64,000 nucleotides of DNA from an uncultured Thermoguttaceae bacterium (GCA_937951625.1 CALFBP010000004.1:1-64000); one strand, 5' to 3'; positions 1 to 8,908 are shown, counted from the first letter of the stretch. Numbers and translations: made by a program. Notes: a model not told the origin generated them from the sequence alone.

Positions 1-867
1 CCCGAGTTCCGCCTCCCCAAGGAAATCGTGGAAAAGGAGGTCGATTACCTCCGCAAGCTCGGCGTGACCATTGAACTCAACCAGGTCATCGGCAAGTCCA
101 TCACCGTCGACGAGCTGTTGGAGGAAGAGGGATTTGACGCGGTTTTCGTCGGCGTGGGGGCGGGTCTGCCTACGTTCATGGGCGTGCCCGGAGAGAACCT
201 CGGCGGCGTCTATTCGGCCAATGAGTACCTTACCCGGTCCAATCTGATGAAGGCCTACGCCTTCCCCGAGTTTGGTACCCCTATCGTCCGGGGCAGAAAT
301 GTCTGCGTGGTCGGTGGCGGCAACGTGGCCATGGACGCGGCGCGAACGGCCCGCCGGCTCGGCGCCGAGAACGTTTACATCCTGTATCGCCGCTCGCGCG
401 AGGAGATGCCCGCCCGAGCCGAGGAAATCCATCACGCCGAAGAGGAAGGCATCATCTTCAAACTGCTCTGCGCCCCGATCGAGTATCTGGGCGACGAGAA
501 GGGCATGGTCCGCCAGGTCCGCTGCCAGGAGATGGAATTGGGCGAGCCGGACGCCTCGGGCCGCCGCCGACCCGTGCCCAAGCCCGGCGCCGAGTTCCTC
601 CTCGACACCGATCTGGTGATCGTGGCAATCGGCTCCGGCGCCAATCCCGTGCTGACCAAGCAAACCAAGGACCTCGGCCTCAACCGCCGCGGCTATATCA
701 TCGCTAGTGAGACGGGGCGCACCACGCGCAAAGGCGTTTGGGCCGGGGGCGACATCGTCACTGGCAGCGCCACCGTGATTCTCGCCATGGGCGCAGGCAA
801 GGCCGCCGCCCGCGACATCCACAACTACCTCACCAAGGACGGCCAATGGGAGGTGCCCGCGACCTGA
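1..867 (+). CDS. GltA/NfnB-type NADPH flavoprotein oxidoreductase (5' truncated)
   Basis: The gene is cut by the window edge: the frame is open from base 1, so the GTG at 28 is internal. The visible part is the C-terminal two thirds of the pyridine-nucleotide-disulfide-reductase half shared by the glutamate synthase small subunit and the large subunit of the bifurcating transhydrogenase NfnAB. It shows a second nucleotide-binding motif (VVGGGNVAMD), the segment YRRSREEMPA, and the C-terminal FAD motif GGDIVTGSATVILAMGAGKAA. The N-terminal ferredoxin-like region lies outside the window, and GltB or NfnA neighbours cannot be seen. GltA, NfnB and SudB share these motifs and I cannot choose among them. 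The gene ends 46 bases before mnmE in the same direction. Confidence 0.85.
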   Translation, partial: PEFRLPKEIVEKEVDYLRKLGVTIELNQVIGKSITVDELLEEEGFDAVFVGVGAGLPTFMGVPGENLGGVYSANEYLTRSNLMKAYAFPEFGTPIVRGRNVCVVGGGNVAMDAARTARRLGAENVYILYRRSREEMPARAEEIHHAEEEGIIFKLLCAPIEYLGDEKGMVRQVRCQEMELGEPDASGRRRPVPKPGAEFLLDTDLVIVAIGSGANPVLTKQTKDLGLNRRGYIIASETGRTTRKGVWAGGDIVTGSATVILAMGAGKAAARDIHNYLTKDGQWEVPAT

Positions 868-913
868 GGAGAGTCGCTCGTCCGTTCGCCTTCCGCATCG
901 CACACGGCGCACG

Positions 914-2305
914 ATGACCCTCGCACTGGACGACACGATCGCGGCAATCGCTTCCGCGCCGGGGGGAGCCGCGCGGGGGATCGTGCGGCTGAGCGGGCCC
1001 GGCGTGAAATCGTGTTTAGGGCGGGTCTTGGTTGCTCTTTCCCGCTTCGATTGGGACGATTGCCGCTTCGCCCACGCCTTCGAGGCGACGATGGCCCTGG
1101 GCAGGGGCTTCGCATCGTTGCTCCCCTGCGAGGTCTATTACTGGCCCACGGCCCGAAGCTACACCGGCCAGCCCGTGGCCGAAATCCATACCTTGGGCTC
1201 GCCGCCGATTCTGGAAGCGGTGGTCCGCGCCGTGTGTCGGGCGGGGGCGCGGCTGGCGGAACCGGGCGAATTCACGTTGCGGGCCTTCCTGGCCGGCAAA
1301 ATGGATCTGCCCCAGGCCGAGGCTGTGCTCGGCGTCGTCGACGCCGCTGATCCCCACGCCCTGAACGCCGCGTTGGAACAGTTGGCTGGCGGGTTTTCCA
1401 CGCCGTTGAACCGCTTGCGAGATCAACTCCTCGATCTCTTAGCCCATCTTGAGGTCGGCTTCGATTTTGCCGAAGAGGACTTGCCGTTCTTGGAGCGATC
1501 CGTGCTGGAAGAACGCTTGGCCGCGGCCCACGCATCGATGGACCAATTGCTTGACCGGATGGCGCACCGCCGGACAGCCGGGGAGTTGCCCCGCGTGGTG
1601 TTGGTGGGACTGCCGAACACGGGCAAGAGCAGTCTGTTCAATGCCCTTGCCGGGCACCGTGCGGCCCTCGTCTCCGACCATCCCGGCACGACGCGGGATC
1701 ACCTCGAGCTCGAGGTCGAGTTCCACGGTCAGGAATGCCTGCTCGTGGATACGGCCGGCGTGGCCGCCGATGTCCTCGGTAGCGATTGCGGACCGGACGC
1801 GGCCGCGCAAGCCGTTGCGGCGGAACAGGCCCGCCGAGCCGACGTCCGTCTGTTGTGCCTCGATGCGTCCCGTCCACTTCATGCTTGGGAATGCCAGGAG
1901 CTCGCCAAGCCTGATGCCGCCGGGATTGTCGTCTGGACCAAGGTCGATGCTGCGCCAGCGGACGCCGTGCAGGCCGAGGAGACGTCGTTGAGTTGCATCC
2001 GCACCAGTAGCGTGACAGGCGAAGGAATCGCCGAACTCCGCCTTCGCATCTCGGAGGCAATCCTCGCGGCAAGATGGTCAGAGGCGTCTATCGTGCCTGG
2101 CACGGCCGATCGCTGCCACGAGACGCTCCGTCTGGCGTCCGAATGCCTCGGCCGGGCCCGCGACGCCCTTCGCTCAGAGCTCGGCGAGGAGTTTGTCGCC
2201 GCTGAGATCCGGTTCGCTTTGGATGAACTGGGACGGGTCATCGGAGCGGTCTACACCGAGGACCTTCTCGATCGCGTGTTCAGCCGGTTTTGCGTGGGAA
2301 AATAG
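914..2305 (+). CDS. mnmE: tRNA uridine-5-carboxymethylaminomethyl modification GTPase MnmE
   Basis: The 463-residue protein has the usual MnmE length and layout. An N-terminal tetrahydrofolate-binding domain (about 1-118) is followed by a helical domain interrupted by a Ras-like G domain. Visible G motifs are the P-loop GLPNTGKS (232-239), the switch motif PGTTRD (257-262) and DTAG (279-282). The G4 motif reads TKVD instead of NKxD. The protein ends in FCVGK, matching the family's invariant C-terminal Cys motif. With MnmG it installs cmnm5U at wobble U34 in the cytoplasm. The start is ATG with no clear ribosome binding site. It lies 46 bases after the flavoprotein gene and may be cotranscribed with it. 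Confidence 0.95.
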   Translation: MTLALDDTIAAIASAPGGAARGIVRLSGPGVKSCLGRVLVALSRFDWDDCRFAHAFEATMALGRGFASLLPCEVYYWPTARSYTGQPVAEIHTLGSPPILEAVVRAVCRAGARLAEPGEFTLRAFLAGKMDLPQAEAVLGVVDAADPHALNAALEQLAGGFSTPLNRLRDQLLDLLAHLEVGFDFAEEDLPFLERSVLEERLAAAHASMDQLLDRMAHRRTAGELPRVVLVGLPNTGKSSLFNALAGHRAALVSDHPGTTRDHLELEVEFHGQECLLVDTAGVAADVLGSDCGPDAAAQAVAAEQARRADVRLLCLDASRPLHAWECQELAKPDAAGIVVWTKVDAAPADAVQAEETSLSCIRTSSVTGEGIAELRLRISEAILAARWSEASIVPGTADRCHETLRLASECLGRARDALRSELGEEFVAAEIRFALDELGRVIGAVYTEDLLDRVFSRFCVGK

Positions 2306-2373
2306 GGCGAACCCCGGCGGGCGCCTGCGGTGCGCCGCCGCGAGTTGTGGACTTGCCGAAAAAAATGCAAAAA

Positions 2374-2407
2374 GAAGCCCACGGGCCTGACGCCCATGGG
2401 CCTCTTC
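2374..2407. terminator. Possible bidirectional hairpin between convergent genes
   Basis: GAAG plus CCCACGGGC (2374-2386), a CTGAC loop, then GCCCATGGG (2392-2400), a three-base bulge and CTTC (2404-2407). The inner nine-base stem has one C-A mismatch. It lies in the 138-base gap between mnmE (+) and the proline-rich gene (-), where a shared terminator is expected. There is no long T tract, so this is a structural guess. Confidence 0.4.
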
Positions 2408-2443
2408 CGAAAGGCAGCGATTCCGGTTCTGGACCGAGGTGGA

Positions 2444-3235
2444 TCAGAATCCCAGATCGTCTTCACGGCCCAAGAGTTCGGAAATCCGGCGTTGGATGAT
2501 CTGATCGCGGGCCTTGGCGCGGCGCTCCGTGGCCTCGCGTAGTCGTTGCAGTTCCGCCTCCAGTCGCTTCAATTCGATCATCCGTCGCTCCTGGCGGACT
2601 TCGAACTGCTTGTTGACCAGCTCGTGGAGTTCCTTTTCGATGCGCTCGCGATGTTCCGGCGGGGCTTGGCGGAATTGCATCCCCAGTTCTCGGGTGCGGC
2701 GATCCAGCTCATGGTCCTCACGCAGCAGCTTGAACATTTCGGGATCTCGCTCACGCATTCCCTCGAAATCCGGTTTGTGGCCGGGCATGGCGTCCAGACC
2801 CCCGCCAGGCACCATCGGCACACCCATCGGGCCATGGGGCGGCGGCGGGGGCGGACCAGGCGGGCCGGGCGGCGGCGGGGGTGGACCAGGCGGGCCGGGC
2901 GGCGGCGGGGGCGGACCAGGCGGGCCGGGACGATCAGAATCCATCGGCATGTCGGGTTTCGGTTCCGCTCGGCGGCCTTCGCCCCGCGGCCGGCCTTCGC
3001 GATCCCGCGGCGGTCCCTCCGGCCGCCTGCCCTCGGCCACGGGCCGTTCGCGTTCCCGCGGGGCGGGCCGATCGGCCTCTTGAAACGGCGGGGCCGGTGG
3101 TTTCGCCTCTTCACGAGGTGGCGGCGGCTTCGGTCGATCCGGCTTCCGCCCCTCCTCCCCGCCGAAGGCCAGGGGAAGCACCGCCAACCCAACGGCCGCC
3201 ACCACCGCAAAACACAGCCATCGCAGTCGAATCAT
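2444..3235 (-). CDS. Exported proline-rich protein with C-terminal coiled coil
   Basis: Start ATG at 3235 is chosen because GGAGG lies 7 bases upstream. A GTG directly before it is the alternative. The 263-residue protein has an N-terminal signal-like hydrophobic segment (LCFAVVAAVGLAVLPLAFG). A region rich in Pro, Arg and Glu follows, then three copies of GPPGPPPPPP, then a charged helical segment with many Glu/Arg heptads predicted to form a coiled coil. I recognise no enzymatic domain. It probably acts outside the cytoplasmic membrane as a structural or tethering protein. Proteins of this general make-up are common and poorly described in planctomycetes. It stands alone, convergent with mnmE. 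Confidence 0.7.
   Translation of the reverse strand: MIRLRWLCFAVVAAVGLAVLPLAFGGEEGRKPDRPKPPPPREEAKPPAPPFQEADRPAPRERERPVAEGRRPEGPPRDREGRPRGEGRRAEPKPDMPMDSDRPGPPGPPPPPPGPPGPPPPPPGPPGPPPPPPHGPMGVPMVPGGGLDAMPGHKPDFEGMRERDPEMFKLLREDHELDRRTRELGMQFRQAPPEHRERIEKELHELVNKQFEVRQERRMIELKRLEAELQRLREATERRAKARDQIIQRRISELLGREDDLGF
2841..2930 (-). repeat. Three tandem 30-base repeats encoding Gly-Pro-Pro stretches
   Basis: Three consecutive 30-base units start at 2841, 2871 and 2901. They differ at one internal position (GCGGACC versus GTGGACC) and at the last base. Each encodes ten residues (GPPGPPPPPP) of the overlapping proline-rich gene. They are in frame, so copy-number change would not break the gene. 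Confidence 0.9.
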
Positions 3236-3310
3236 CACGACACCTCCTCTAGGTTTGGGGCCAGATCCAGGAGTGAGACCAACGGCTGGGGAACTCCTGA
3301 ATCCTCGGCC

Positions 3311-3904
3311 CTACAGTGGTTCTGACTCGATTTCTGAACGGAACTGGGCAATACCGCACCAGACGAGCTCCACGGGGTCGTAGCACACACGCCACGCTTG
3401 TTGAACCCCAATCAATCGCTGGCTTAGCTCGACGAGGTCGTTATCAACCGTATCCTCCCATCCCAGCTTCGAATCGGCCGACGCCAAGGCGGTGGCATTG
3501 TTCCCGTCCGTGTTCTGGTCGGGCGAGGCTCGCGCAGCGAGCGTTTGGCTCTCCAAGCCGGGAAGGGCTGCTTCAGGCTTGGTAGATGGCGCCTCGGCTG
3601 ACTGCGGGCTGAGCGAGAACCAGATCGTTCCCAAGGCCACCGTCACCACCACGGCGACCAAGGCAAGCCCAACCGTGAACCGGCGACGCGGCCTGGTGGG
3701 CAAACGCGCAAGAGGCGTCCCGTCCGATTCCAGGGATTGCTCGGCCCGTTCCAACAAGTGCGCCCACGCAACCCAGGCCTCACGCAATTCAGCCGAGCAC
3801 GGGTCCATGGCGGGATCGGGCGGAGTGGTCGAGGCGGTGGCCCATTCCAACGACCGCTGCAACTGCTGGGTCATTCTGGCATCAGTTTGATCCTTGCCCA
3901 TCAT
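3311..3904 (-). CDS. Small single-pass membrane protein, putative sigma-factor partner
   Basis: The 197-residue protein starts at one of two adjacent ATG codons (3904 or 3901), overlapping the 3' end of the sigma-factor gene by about 20 bases, so the two are translationally linked. Residues 76-98 form one clear transmembrane segment (FTVGLALVAVVVTVALGTIW), preceded by an Arg-rich stretch. That puts a soluble domain of about 70 residues inside and about 100 residues outside. This is the classic position and topology of an anti-sigma factor, but I see no zinc-binding HxxxCxxC motif, so that role is inferred from context only. I do not recognise the extracytoplasmic part. Confidence 0.6.
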   Translation of the reverse strand: MMGKDQTDARMTQQLQRSLEWATASTTPPDPAMDPCSAELREAWVAWAHLLERAEQSLESDGTPLARLPTRPRRRFTVGLALVAVVVTVALGTIWFSLSPQSAEAPSTKPEAALPGLESQTLAARASPDQNTDGNNATALASADSKLGWEDTVDNDLVELSQRLIGVQQAWRVCYDPVELVWCGIAQFRSEIESEPL

Positions 3905-4535
3905 GTGTCTCCCCGGCGGTCTGTTTCGGAAGACCGTGGCCGTCGTGCGTCTCGGATTTCGTTCTCTCGCTTGCTGCCCACGGTTCATTCTGCTGACCAA
4001 GCTGCTCTTCACGCTCGATGAGCATCTTCCGCAATGACAGCAAACCGCGATGGCAATGGCTGAGCGTCGTGTTCACTGGCCAGCCCGTCATTTTGGCGAT
4101 TTCAGCAAAACTAAACTGTCCATAGTATCGCAACAGCAAGACCCGCCGCTGCGGCTCCGAGAGCCGATCCAGCGCCTCCCACAGCTCCTGCGCGGCTTCG
4201 GACCGCTGCGCCTCCTGCCAAGGCTCTTCGATTTCGCTGGCAGGTTCGCACTTGTGCCAACTGCTTTCGTCGAGATGCTGTTCGGTTGCCGACCGTCGTG
4301 CATAGTCGCAAGCCAGGCGATCCGCGATCTGCAAGAGATAGGCTCGGGCGTTGCCTTGCTCTTGGTATCGCGATCGCGCCTGCCAAGCACGGCAGAAGAC
4401 CTCTTGAGTCAATTCGTCCGCCACGTCGCCGCGGCGCACCATGGCCGCGAGAAAAACCCGGATGGCCCTGCCATGCGCGTGGACCCAGTCCGCAAAACGT
4501 CGCTCGTCGTTCGAATCCGAATCGCTGGCGATCAT
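3882..4535 (-). CDS. ECF-like sigma-70 family RNA polymerase sigma factor
   Basis: The 217-residue protein has sigma region 2 (DVADELTQEVFCRAWQ) and region 4 with a helix-turn-helix (FSFAEIAKMTGWPVNTTLSH), and no region 1 or 3. This is the ECF group layout. ATG at 4535 is chosen because AAGAGGG lies just upstream. A start at 4604 would add a non-conserved extension. It directs RNA polymerase to a regulon I cannot name. The last codons overlap the downstream membrane-protein gene. A near-palindrome at 4582-4597 (GCGAAATAATTTCCGC) upstream of the start could be a regulatory site. Confidence 0.85.
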   Translation of the reverse strand: MIASDSDSNDERRFADWVHAHGRAIRVFLAAMVRRGDVADELTQEVFCRAWQARSRYQEQGNARAYLLQIADRLACDYARRSATEQHLDESSWHKCEPASEIEEPWQEAQRSEAAQELWEALDRLSEPQRRVLLLRYYGQFSFAEIAKMTGWPVNTTLSHCHRGLLSLRKMLIEREEQLGQQNEPWAASERTKSETHDGHGLPKQTAGETHDGQGSN

Positions 4536-4695
4536 GTCTACCCTCTTAAACGAGACAAGCGCCAACGTTATTGCAGCCGCTGCGAAATAATTTCCGCTCG
4601 CCACCCACTGTGAGGGGAATGAAAGATTTTTGGCCAGTTCGTTTGCCGAATCCAGCGCTTCGTCGCCACGCGGAATTTCAATCCACGGACGACCT

Positions 4696-5697
4696 TCACG
4701 GCCACGATCGATCCACGGCTTGACGAACGGCGTGGAGATTGGCTTCCGGGACCGCCTGGGGGTCGAACGTACAGCCTGGAGCGATGATCATGGGACGCGC
4801 GCCGGCCTGTTGAATCGCATCCCCCACTTCGCGAATGCACGCCTCCGGGGAGCCGGTGACCAGGGTGCCCAAGTTATCCACACCAGCGCACAGAGCAGGC
4901 TTTACCCACCTGGCGGCCTCGGCAATGGACGGGCCGGCCGTCCGGTCGGCCCAGCTTAGGACCTGCACGGGATAGCCCGCAAATCGCTTGAAGTTCACCG
5001 CCTTGCCACACACGTGAAGGATGTTGAAGGTGGCCTGTCGCGCGGCCTTGAGAATTTTCAGATCGCAGGGTCGCACAAGGCGGTCGTAGGTCCCGGGACC
5101 GTTGCCCGATGTCTCCACCCAGTCGTCTCGCACTGACAAGTAGATCCCGTCCACCCCGGCTGCCAGGCAATGCCGAACGAAATTGGCCGTCGACTCGGCG
5201 ATCACGTTCAACGCCTGCTCCACGGCTTCGGGTGCCTCGCCCAAAAGCCTTGCCATAGCTGCGTCCTTGGGGTCGTGTCCAGCTTCCATGACGGGCGGGC
5301 CGTGTACACCCGTGTCCGGCGCGGTCATCTGCCGCAACGTGCTCCAGGCGTTGAATACCGTGGTCGCCATGGGAATCTGCCCGGCGTAGCGGTGGGCCAG
5401 CGATCCCACAAGCTCCAACTGCCGGCCGAAACTATCCTCGTCGCCGTGCAGCACCGTCAGCCGATCCAAGTCGCGGACGCTGGCCACCACTCCCCCCGGC
5501 AACCCAATCCGAGGATACCGGTTGTCGTCCATGATCTTCAGAAAGTCGAGGTCGAAGGTTTCGACGTGGCGCACATGGGCCTCGACCGCCCTTGGGCCAG
5601 CGGCGCAATCAGGGGAAAAGTGATGCCAAAACGACACGGGCGGCCGGTCCGGCCGACGGCCCGCGAGCACCGCGGCAACTCGCTCCATCTTATTCAT
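4696..5697 (-). CDS. UroD-family protein with MtaA-type zinc motif (possible methyltransferase)
   Basis: The 333-residue protein starts at ATG 5697, directly after a strong GGGGAGG site. The fold-level motifs are those of the uroporphyrinogen decarboxylase superfamily (ERVAAVLAGRRPDRPP at the N terminus). It also carries His228-x-Cys230 (LHVCGK) and a distant Cys309 (APGCTFDP). This H-x-C-xn-C pattern is the zinc site of corrinoid:thiol methyltransferases such as MtaA and MtbA and is absent from haem-pathway HemE. A thiol or corrinoid methyl transfer role is therefore inferred. No corrinoid protein gene adjoins it. It precedes the sigma factor in the same direction with a 160-base gap. Confidence 0.75.
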   Translation of the reverse strand: MNKMERVAAVLAGRRPDRPPVSFWHHFSPDCAAGPRAVEAHVRHVETFDLDFLKIMDDNRYPRIGLPGGVVASVRDLDRLTVLHGDEDSFGRQLELVGSLAHRYAGQIPMATTVFNAWSTLRQMTAPDTGVHGPPVMEAGHDPKDAAMARLLGEAPEAVEQALNVIAESTANFVRHCLAAGVDGIYLSVRDDWVETSGNGPGTYDRLVRPCDLKILKAARQATFNILHVCGKAVNFKRFAGYPVQVLSWADRTAGPSIAEAARWVKPALCAGVDNLGTLVTGSPEACIREVGDAIQQAGARPMIIAPGCTFDPQAVPEANLHAVRQAVDRSWP

Positions 5698-6274
5698 CGA
5701 AAGAACCTCCCCCCGGTAGTTGATTCGGCGCCCGCTGGGGGAATCCGAAATGATTCGGCCGATCTTAGCGAAACTTGCTCCCCAGTCTAATCCCTCAAAA
5801 CTGCGAGGTCCCAAAGGAAACGCTCGACGTGGAACCTCGGAGACACGTCACCCCGTTGGCTACCGCGAGTATCCCTCCCCACCGTATGCTACCCCACGGT
5901 TCTGCTAATTCACAAGGGCTTTGATCCTGGTTGCATCTGCGGAGAATAGGCACCGCACGGCTAATGATTCCTGACTAAATTAAAAAATAGACATAACCCC
6001 GATATCGTTGATCGATAAACGCTCGGCGGGAAACTCGCCGGATTGTAGTCTGGAGGACAGTCGGGGCTCTGGTCGGCCGCAAAAAAATGACGTCTTTTCG
6101 AAAACGTTTCATCGGTTCGATTCTCAAAAAAACCTCTCTGGACTCGCTCTGTTAGGTAGAAGTACACTACGTCGCCACGCACCGGTGGAATTATCGCGCG
6201 GGTGTCAAAATACAGAAGTGGCGAGGTTTGGCAAGACTTTCTTTATGTGTCGCGGGGTTCAGGAGGATGACGCG
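5698..6274. other. 577-base divergent intergenic region
   Basis: This gap separates the UroD-like gene (-) from the TPR gene (+). I see no coding sequence. A possible minus-strand promoter for the UroD-like gene reads TTGTGA (5915-5910), an 18-base spacer, and TAGCAT (5891-5886). An AT-rich block lies at 5975-6000. A short hairpin lies at 6024-6040 (CGGCG/CGCCG), and a near-palindrome ACGT-CTTTTCGAAAA-CGT at 6090-6107. No convincing plus-strand promoter was found. Confidence 0.4.
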
Positions 6275-8470
6275 ATGGCGTTTGTGTTGCGGACTGGGAC
6301 CTTCGGCGGCTGGATCGGAATAGCCTTTGGGTTTACAGTGCCCTTCTTCGCGGCCGCGGCAGAGGAGGCAGCCTTCCCAAAAGGCAATAGCCTTCGACCA
6401 ACGGCCAACGCGCCCGCGACTCTTGCCACGGGAGCCAAGCCTTCCGCCGACCAAGCCCGAGGGCCGACTTTGGCGCCCCCAAGGAGGGCATCCCAAGAAC
6501 CGGCTGCAAAAACCAGGTCGGCCACCGATACCGTGGACGGCGCGGAGATCAAGCGGGACACCCGTGTGTCCGAATCGGGCGGGGAACCCCAGCCACGTCA
6601 GTTGAGAGCGATCAGCGAGGATGGCGAGAACAACCAGGAAGAGGCTTCCATGGCCAGGCCATCCGAGGCTGAGGAAACTCATCACGAGGGGGCCGATGGC
6701 ACGTCCGGCAAGTCATCGGGGGCCAAGTCTCCATCCCAACCTCCCGCGCTGGAACCCATTCCGGAGGAGTCGGCCACGACTGAAATCGAGACGGCCAGCT
6801 TCAACCAAGTGACGCCGGGCATCAGCACGTTGGACGACGTCAAGAGGCTTTGGGGTGTCGCCAAAGAGGTCCGCAAACAGAACGGGTTAATGGTTTATCG
6901 CTATGTGATCGAGCCATTCGACCACGTCGAGGTGATGTTCTACGAGGGGAAACTCACCTCGATCGTGGTCCGGCTCAACGGGACGTTCGAAGCCGACACC
7001 GTAGCCGCCCAATTGTCGCTCTCCACGATTAGGCCCGTGCTCATTTCCAACGAGCTGGGCGAAATCTTGGGACAGGCCTACCCCGAACGCGGGGTGATGT
7101 TCTCGTTTGCGCCGAGTTCGCAGCCGGGCAAGCCATCGACGCGGGTTGCGCAGATCATCTTGGAACCGGTCAGCGCCGAGCCTTTCATGCTTCGGGCGGA
7201 AACAGCGTTGGAGAACCATCCCGAGGCAAGTCTTGCCGATCTCGAAGTGGCGGCGAAGATGGCGCCCGACAATGGGCGCATCCGCTGGCTTCAGGCCCGG
7301 GCCTTCCTCCTTTTGGGCGAGGCGAAAAAGGCCCTTGCCGCGGTCGAGGAGGCTTTGCAACGAGAACCCAACAGCCCCTATTATCTGCTGACTCAGGCAC
7401 AAATCCTGGGGCAACTTGGCCGCTATCGAGAAGCGACTCAAGCCGCCGAGGCGGCGGTTGCGCAGAGCGAGTCGAAGCCCCATCTCAAAGTTCGGGCGGT
7501 GTGCTTGCTCGGAGACTTGGCTAGCAGTGGGCCTCAGCCGGATTACAAGCGGGCCATGCAGCACCACAGCCAAGCGGTCAAGATGGCCGAGGCCCTCACC
7601 CGCGACCCGCACCCTGCCATCCGGCAACCGGCGAAGGAAGTGCTGGTCGATGCCCATCTGGGCGCTGCCCAGGACATCGCCTGGGGGGTTTGGAACAACA
7701 AGGAGGTCGCCGTGGCGGCCTGGCTGAAACGGGCTTCGGAGTTTGCCGAAGACCTCATCGAGCACGAAGGAGGATCGGTGGAGTTTCGGTTTCGCGTGGC
7801 CACGCGGGCCTTGGCCGCGTGCGTAGGCCTGCAAGGCAAGTTGGACCCCACGCCCTGGGCAGAGCAAGTGGCCCGCATCGGCGAAGAACTGGCGCGCATC
7901 GCGGTCTCGCCAGCTCAAAAGCTTCAGCGCCAGCGCGAGTCGGGCCTCGCCCTGTACGATGCGGTGCAGGCATTTCAGATGCGCAACGACCGCGAAGCCG
8001 CCGACAAGTTCGGCAAGCGCGCCGTGGAGTTTTTCGAAGCCACGCGGCCCGGCAAAGACCGACCAGCCGACTTGTACCTGCTGGGAAGGTTGTATTTCCG
8101 CCTCGGGGCGGTTCGCGCCAGCGGTGAGTCGAATCATCAAGCGGCACTGGAGTGGTTCGACAAAGCCGCCTCCACGCTTCAACAGGCTGCGCCCTACGTT
8201 GCTTCCACCGAACGTGGCCGCCTCGGCGAAACCTTCGTCAGCATGGGCGTTTCCTACTGGGAGGCCAATCAGCGAGACAAGGCCGTTGAGATCACTCGGC
8301 AAGGCGTGGAAATCATGGAAAAGGCGGTCCAAGACGGCTCGCTCGCCAAGTCGTCCCTCGATATCGCCTACAGCAATCTCGCCACCATGCACCGCCAACT
8401 GGGCCAGAACGACTTGGCCAGGCGCTACGCGGAAAAGGTCAGCAGCAAGAGCGACGCTACCCAACGCTAA
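6275..8470 (+). CDS. Exported TPR-repeat protein
   Basis: ATG at 6275 is chosen because AGGAGG sits 8 bases upstream and a signal peptide (GGWIGIAFGFTVPFFAAAAE) follows at once. An upstream in-frame extension to 6008 lacks both. The 731-residue product has three parts. First is a low-complexity Pro/Ser/Glu-rich linker to about residue 170. Then comes a compact globular region (about 180-300, beginning TPGISTLDDVKRLWG). The rest is an array of tetratricopeptide helices, including classic TPR consensus at MAPDNGRIRWLQARAFLLLG and NSPYYLLTQAQILGQLGRY. TPR arrays mediate protein-protein contacts, and this one should act in the periplasm. The substrate or partner is unknown. The gene is monocistronic by position. 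Confidence 0.8.
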   Translation: MAFVLRTGTFGGWIGIAFGFTVPFFAAAAEEAAFPKGNSLRPTANAPATLATGAKPSADQARGPTLAPPRRASQEPAAKTRSATDTVDGAEIKRDTRVSESGGEPQPRQLRAISEDGENNQEEASMARPSEAEETHHEGADGTSGKSSGAKSPSQPPALEPIPEESATTEIETASFNQVTPGISTLDDVKRLWGVAKEVRKQNGLMVYRYVIEPFDHVEVMFYEGKLTSIVVRLNGTFEADTVAAQLSLSTIRPVLISNELGEILGQAYPERGVMFSFAPSSQPGKPSTRVAQIILEPVSAEPFMLRAETALENHPEASLADLEVAAKMAPDNGRIRWLQARAFLLLGEAKKALAAVEEALQREPNSPYYLLTQAQILGQLGRYREATQAAEAAVAQSESKPHLKVRAVCLLGDLASSGPQPDYKRAMQHHSQAVKMAEALTRDPHPAIRQPAKEVLVDAHLGAAQDIAWGVWNNKEVAVAAWLKRASEFAEDLIEHEGGSVEFRFRVATRALAACVGLQGKLDPTPWAEQVARIGEELARIAVSPAQKLQRQRESGLALYDAVQAFQMRNDREAADKFGKRAVEFFEATRPGKDRPADLYLLGRLYFRLGAVRASGESNHQAALEWFDKAASTLQQAAPYVASTERGRLGETFVSMGVSYWEANQRDKAVEITRQGVEIMEKAVQDGSLAKSSLDIAYSNLATMHRQLGQNDLARRYAEKVSSKSDATQR

Positions 8471-8529
8471 CCTCACGCCGGCTCCGGTTGCGAGCCCCAT
8501 TCGATCCGTCCGCCGACTTCGCCAGGAAA

Positions 8530-8787
8530 TGGAACGGCTGCATCGCGCCCGCGGCGAACGTCAACAGGGTCGGCGGCGCCGTTGCGCGCAAGTTGCACCG
8601 CTGGCTTGTCCAGCAGTGCGGAGGGACGCCGCGATGGGGAACATGACTTACCAATGCCGCCGGCGTCGCGCGTTACCGGGGCTTTTACGGCAAGTACGAA
8701 GTGACGGCAAAGCACAACGGGCAGACGCGCCGGTGGGAGATCGAACATTCCAGCGCAGGCCCTCAAAGGCACCGCCTGACGTGGTAG
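8530..8787 (+). pseudogene. Degraded remnant resembling the C terminus of a GH10-type xylanase
   Basis: Reading the frame that ends at TAG 8785-8787 gives LTNAAGVARYRGFYGKYEVT followed by AKHNGQTRRWEIEHSS. The RGFYGxYEV core resembles the C-terminal tail of planctomycete GH10 endo-xylanase-like proteins, from memory. An in-frame TGA (8644-8646) interrupts it, where the upstream frame ends QQCGGTPRWGT. No start, catalytic Glu motif or signal peptide is present upstream. It lies between the TPR gene and purH in a 438-base gap otherwise without a gene. I read it as a decayed gene fragment. The family assignment is tentative. Confidence 0.45.
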
Positions 8788-8908
8788 AAGGGCCTTCGAC
8801 TGCCCGTTCACTGCCAATCTGGAGGCTCGCCCTTCCTTGACCAATCCAGCTCGGGCCGGTAAACATGGGAGCGTTGTTGATTTGCTGGAAACTCGTAAGG
8901 AAAATCCC

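Noticed and set aside
2841-2930. Regular 30-base repeats as a possible CRISPR array
   Set aside because: The units are directly adjacent with no spacers, are in frame in a proline-rich gene, and no cas genes are near.
6105-6130. A GGTTCGATTC stretch resembling the T-psi-C arm of a tRNA
   Set aside because: No matching acceptor, D or anticodon stems could be folded around it, and no CCA end follows.
6008-6274. N-terminal extension of the TPR protein
   Set aside because: The added 89 residues have no signal peptide or conserved look, while AGGAGG and a signal peptide mark ATG 6275.
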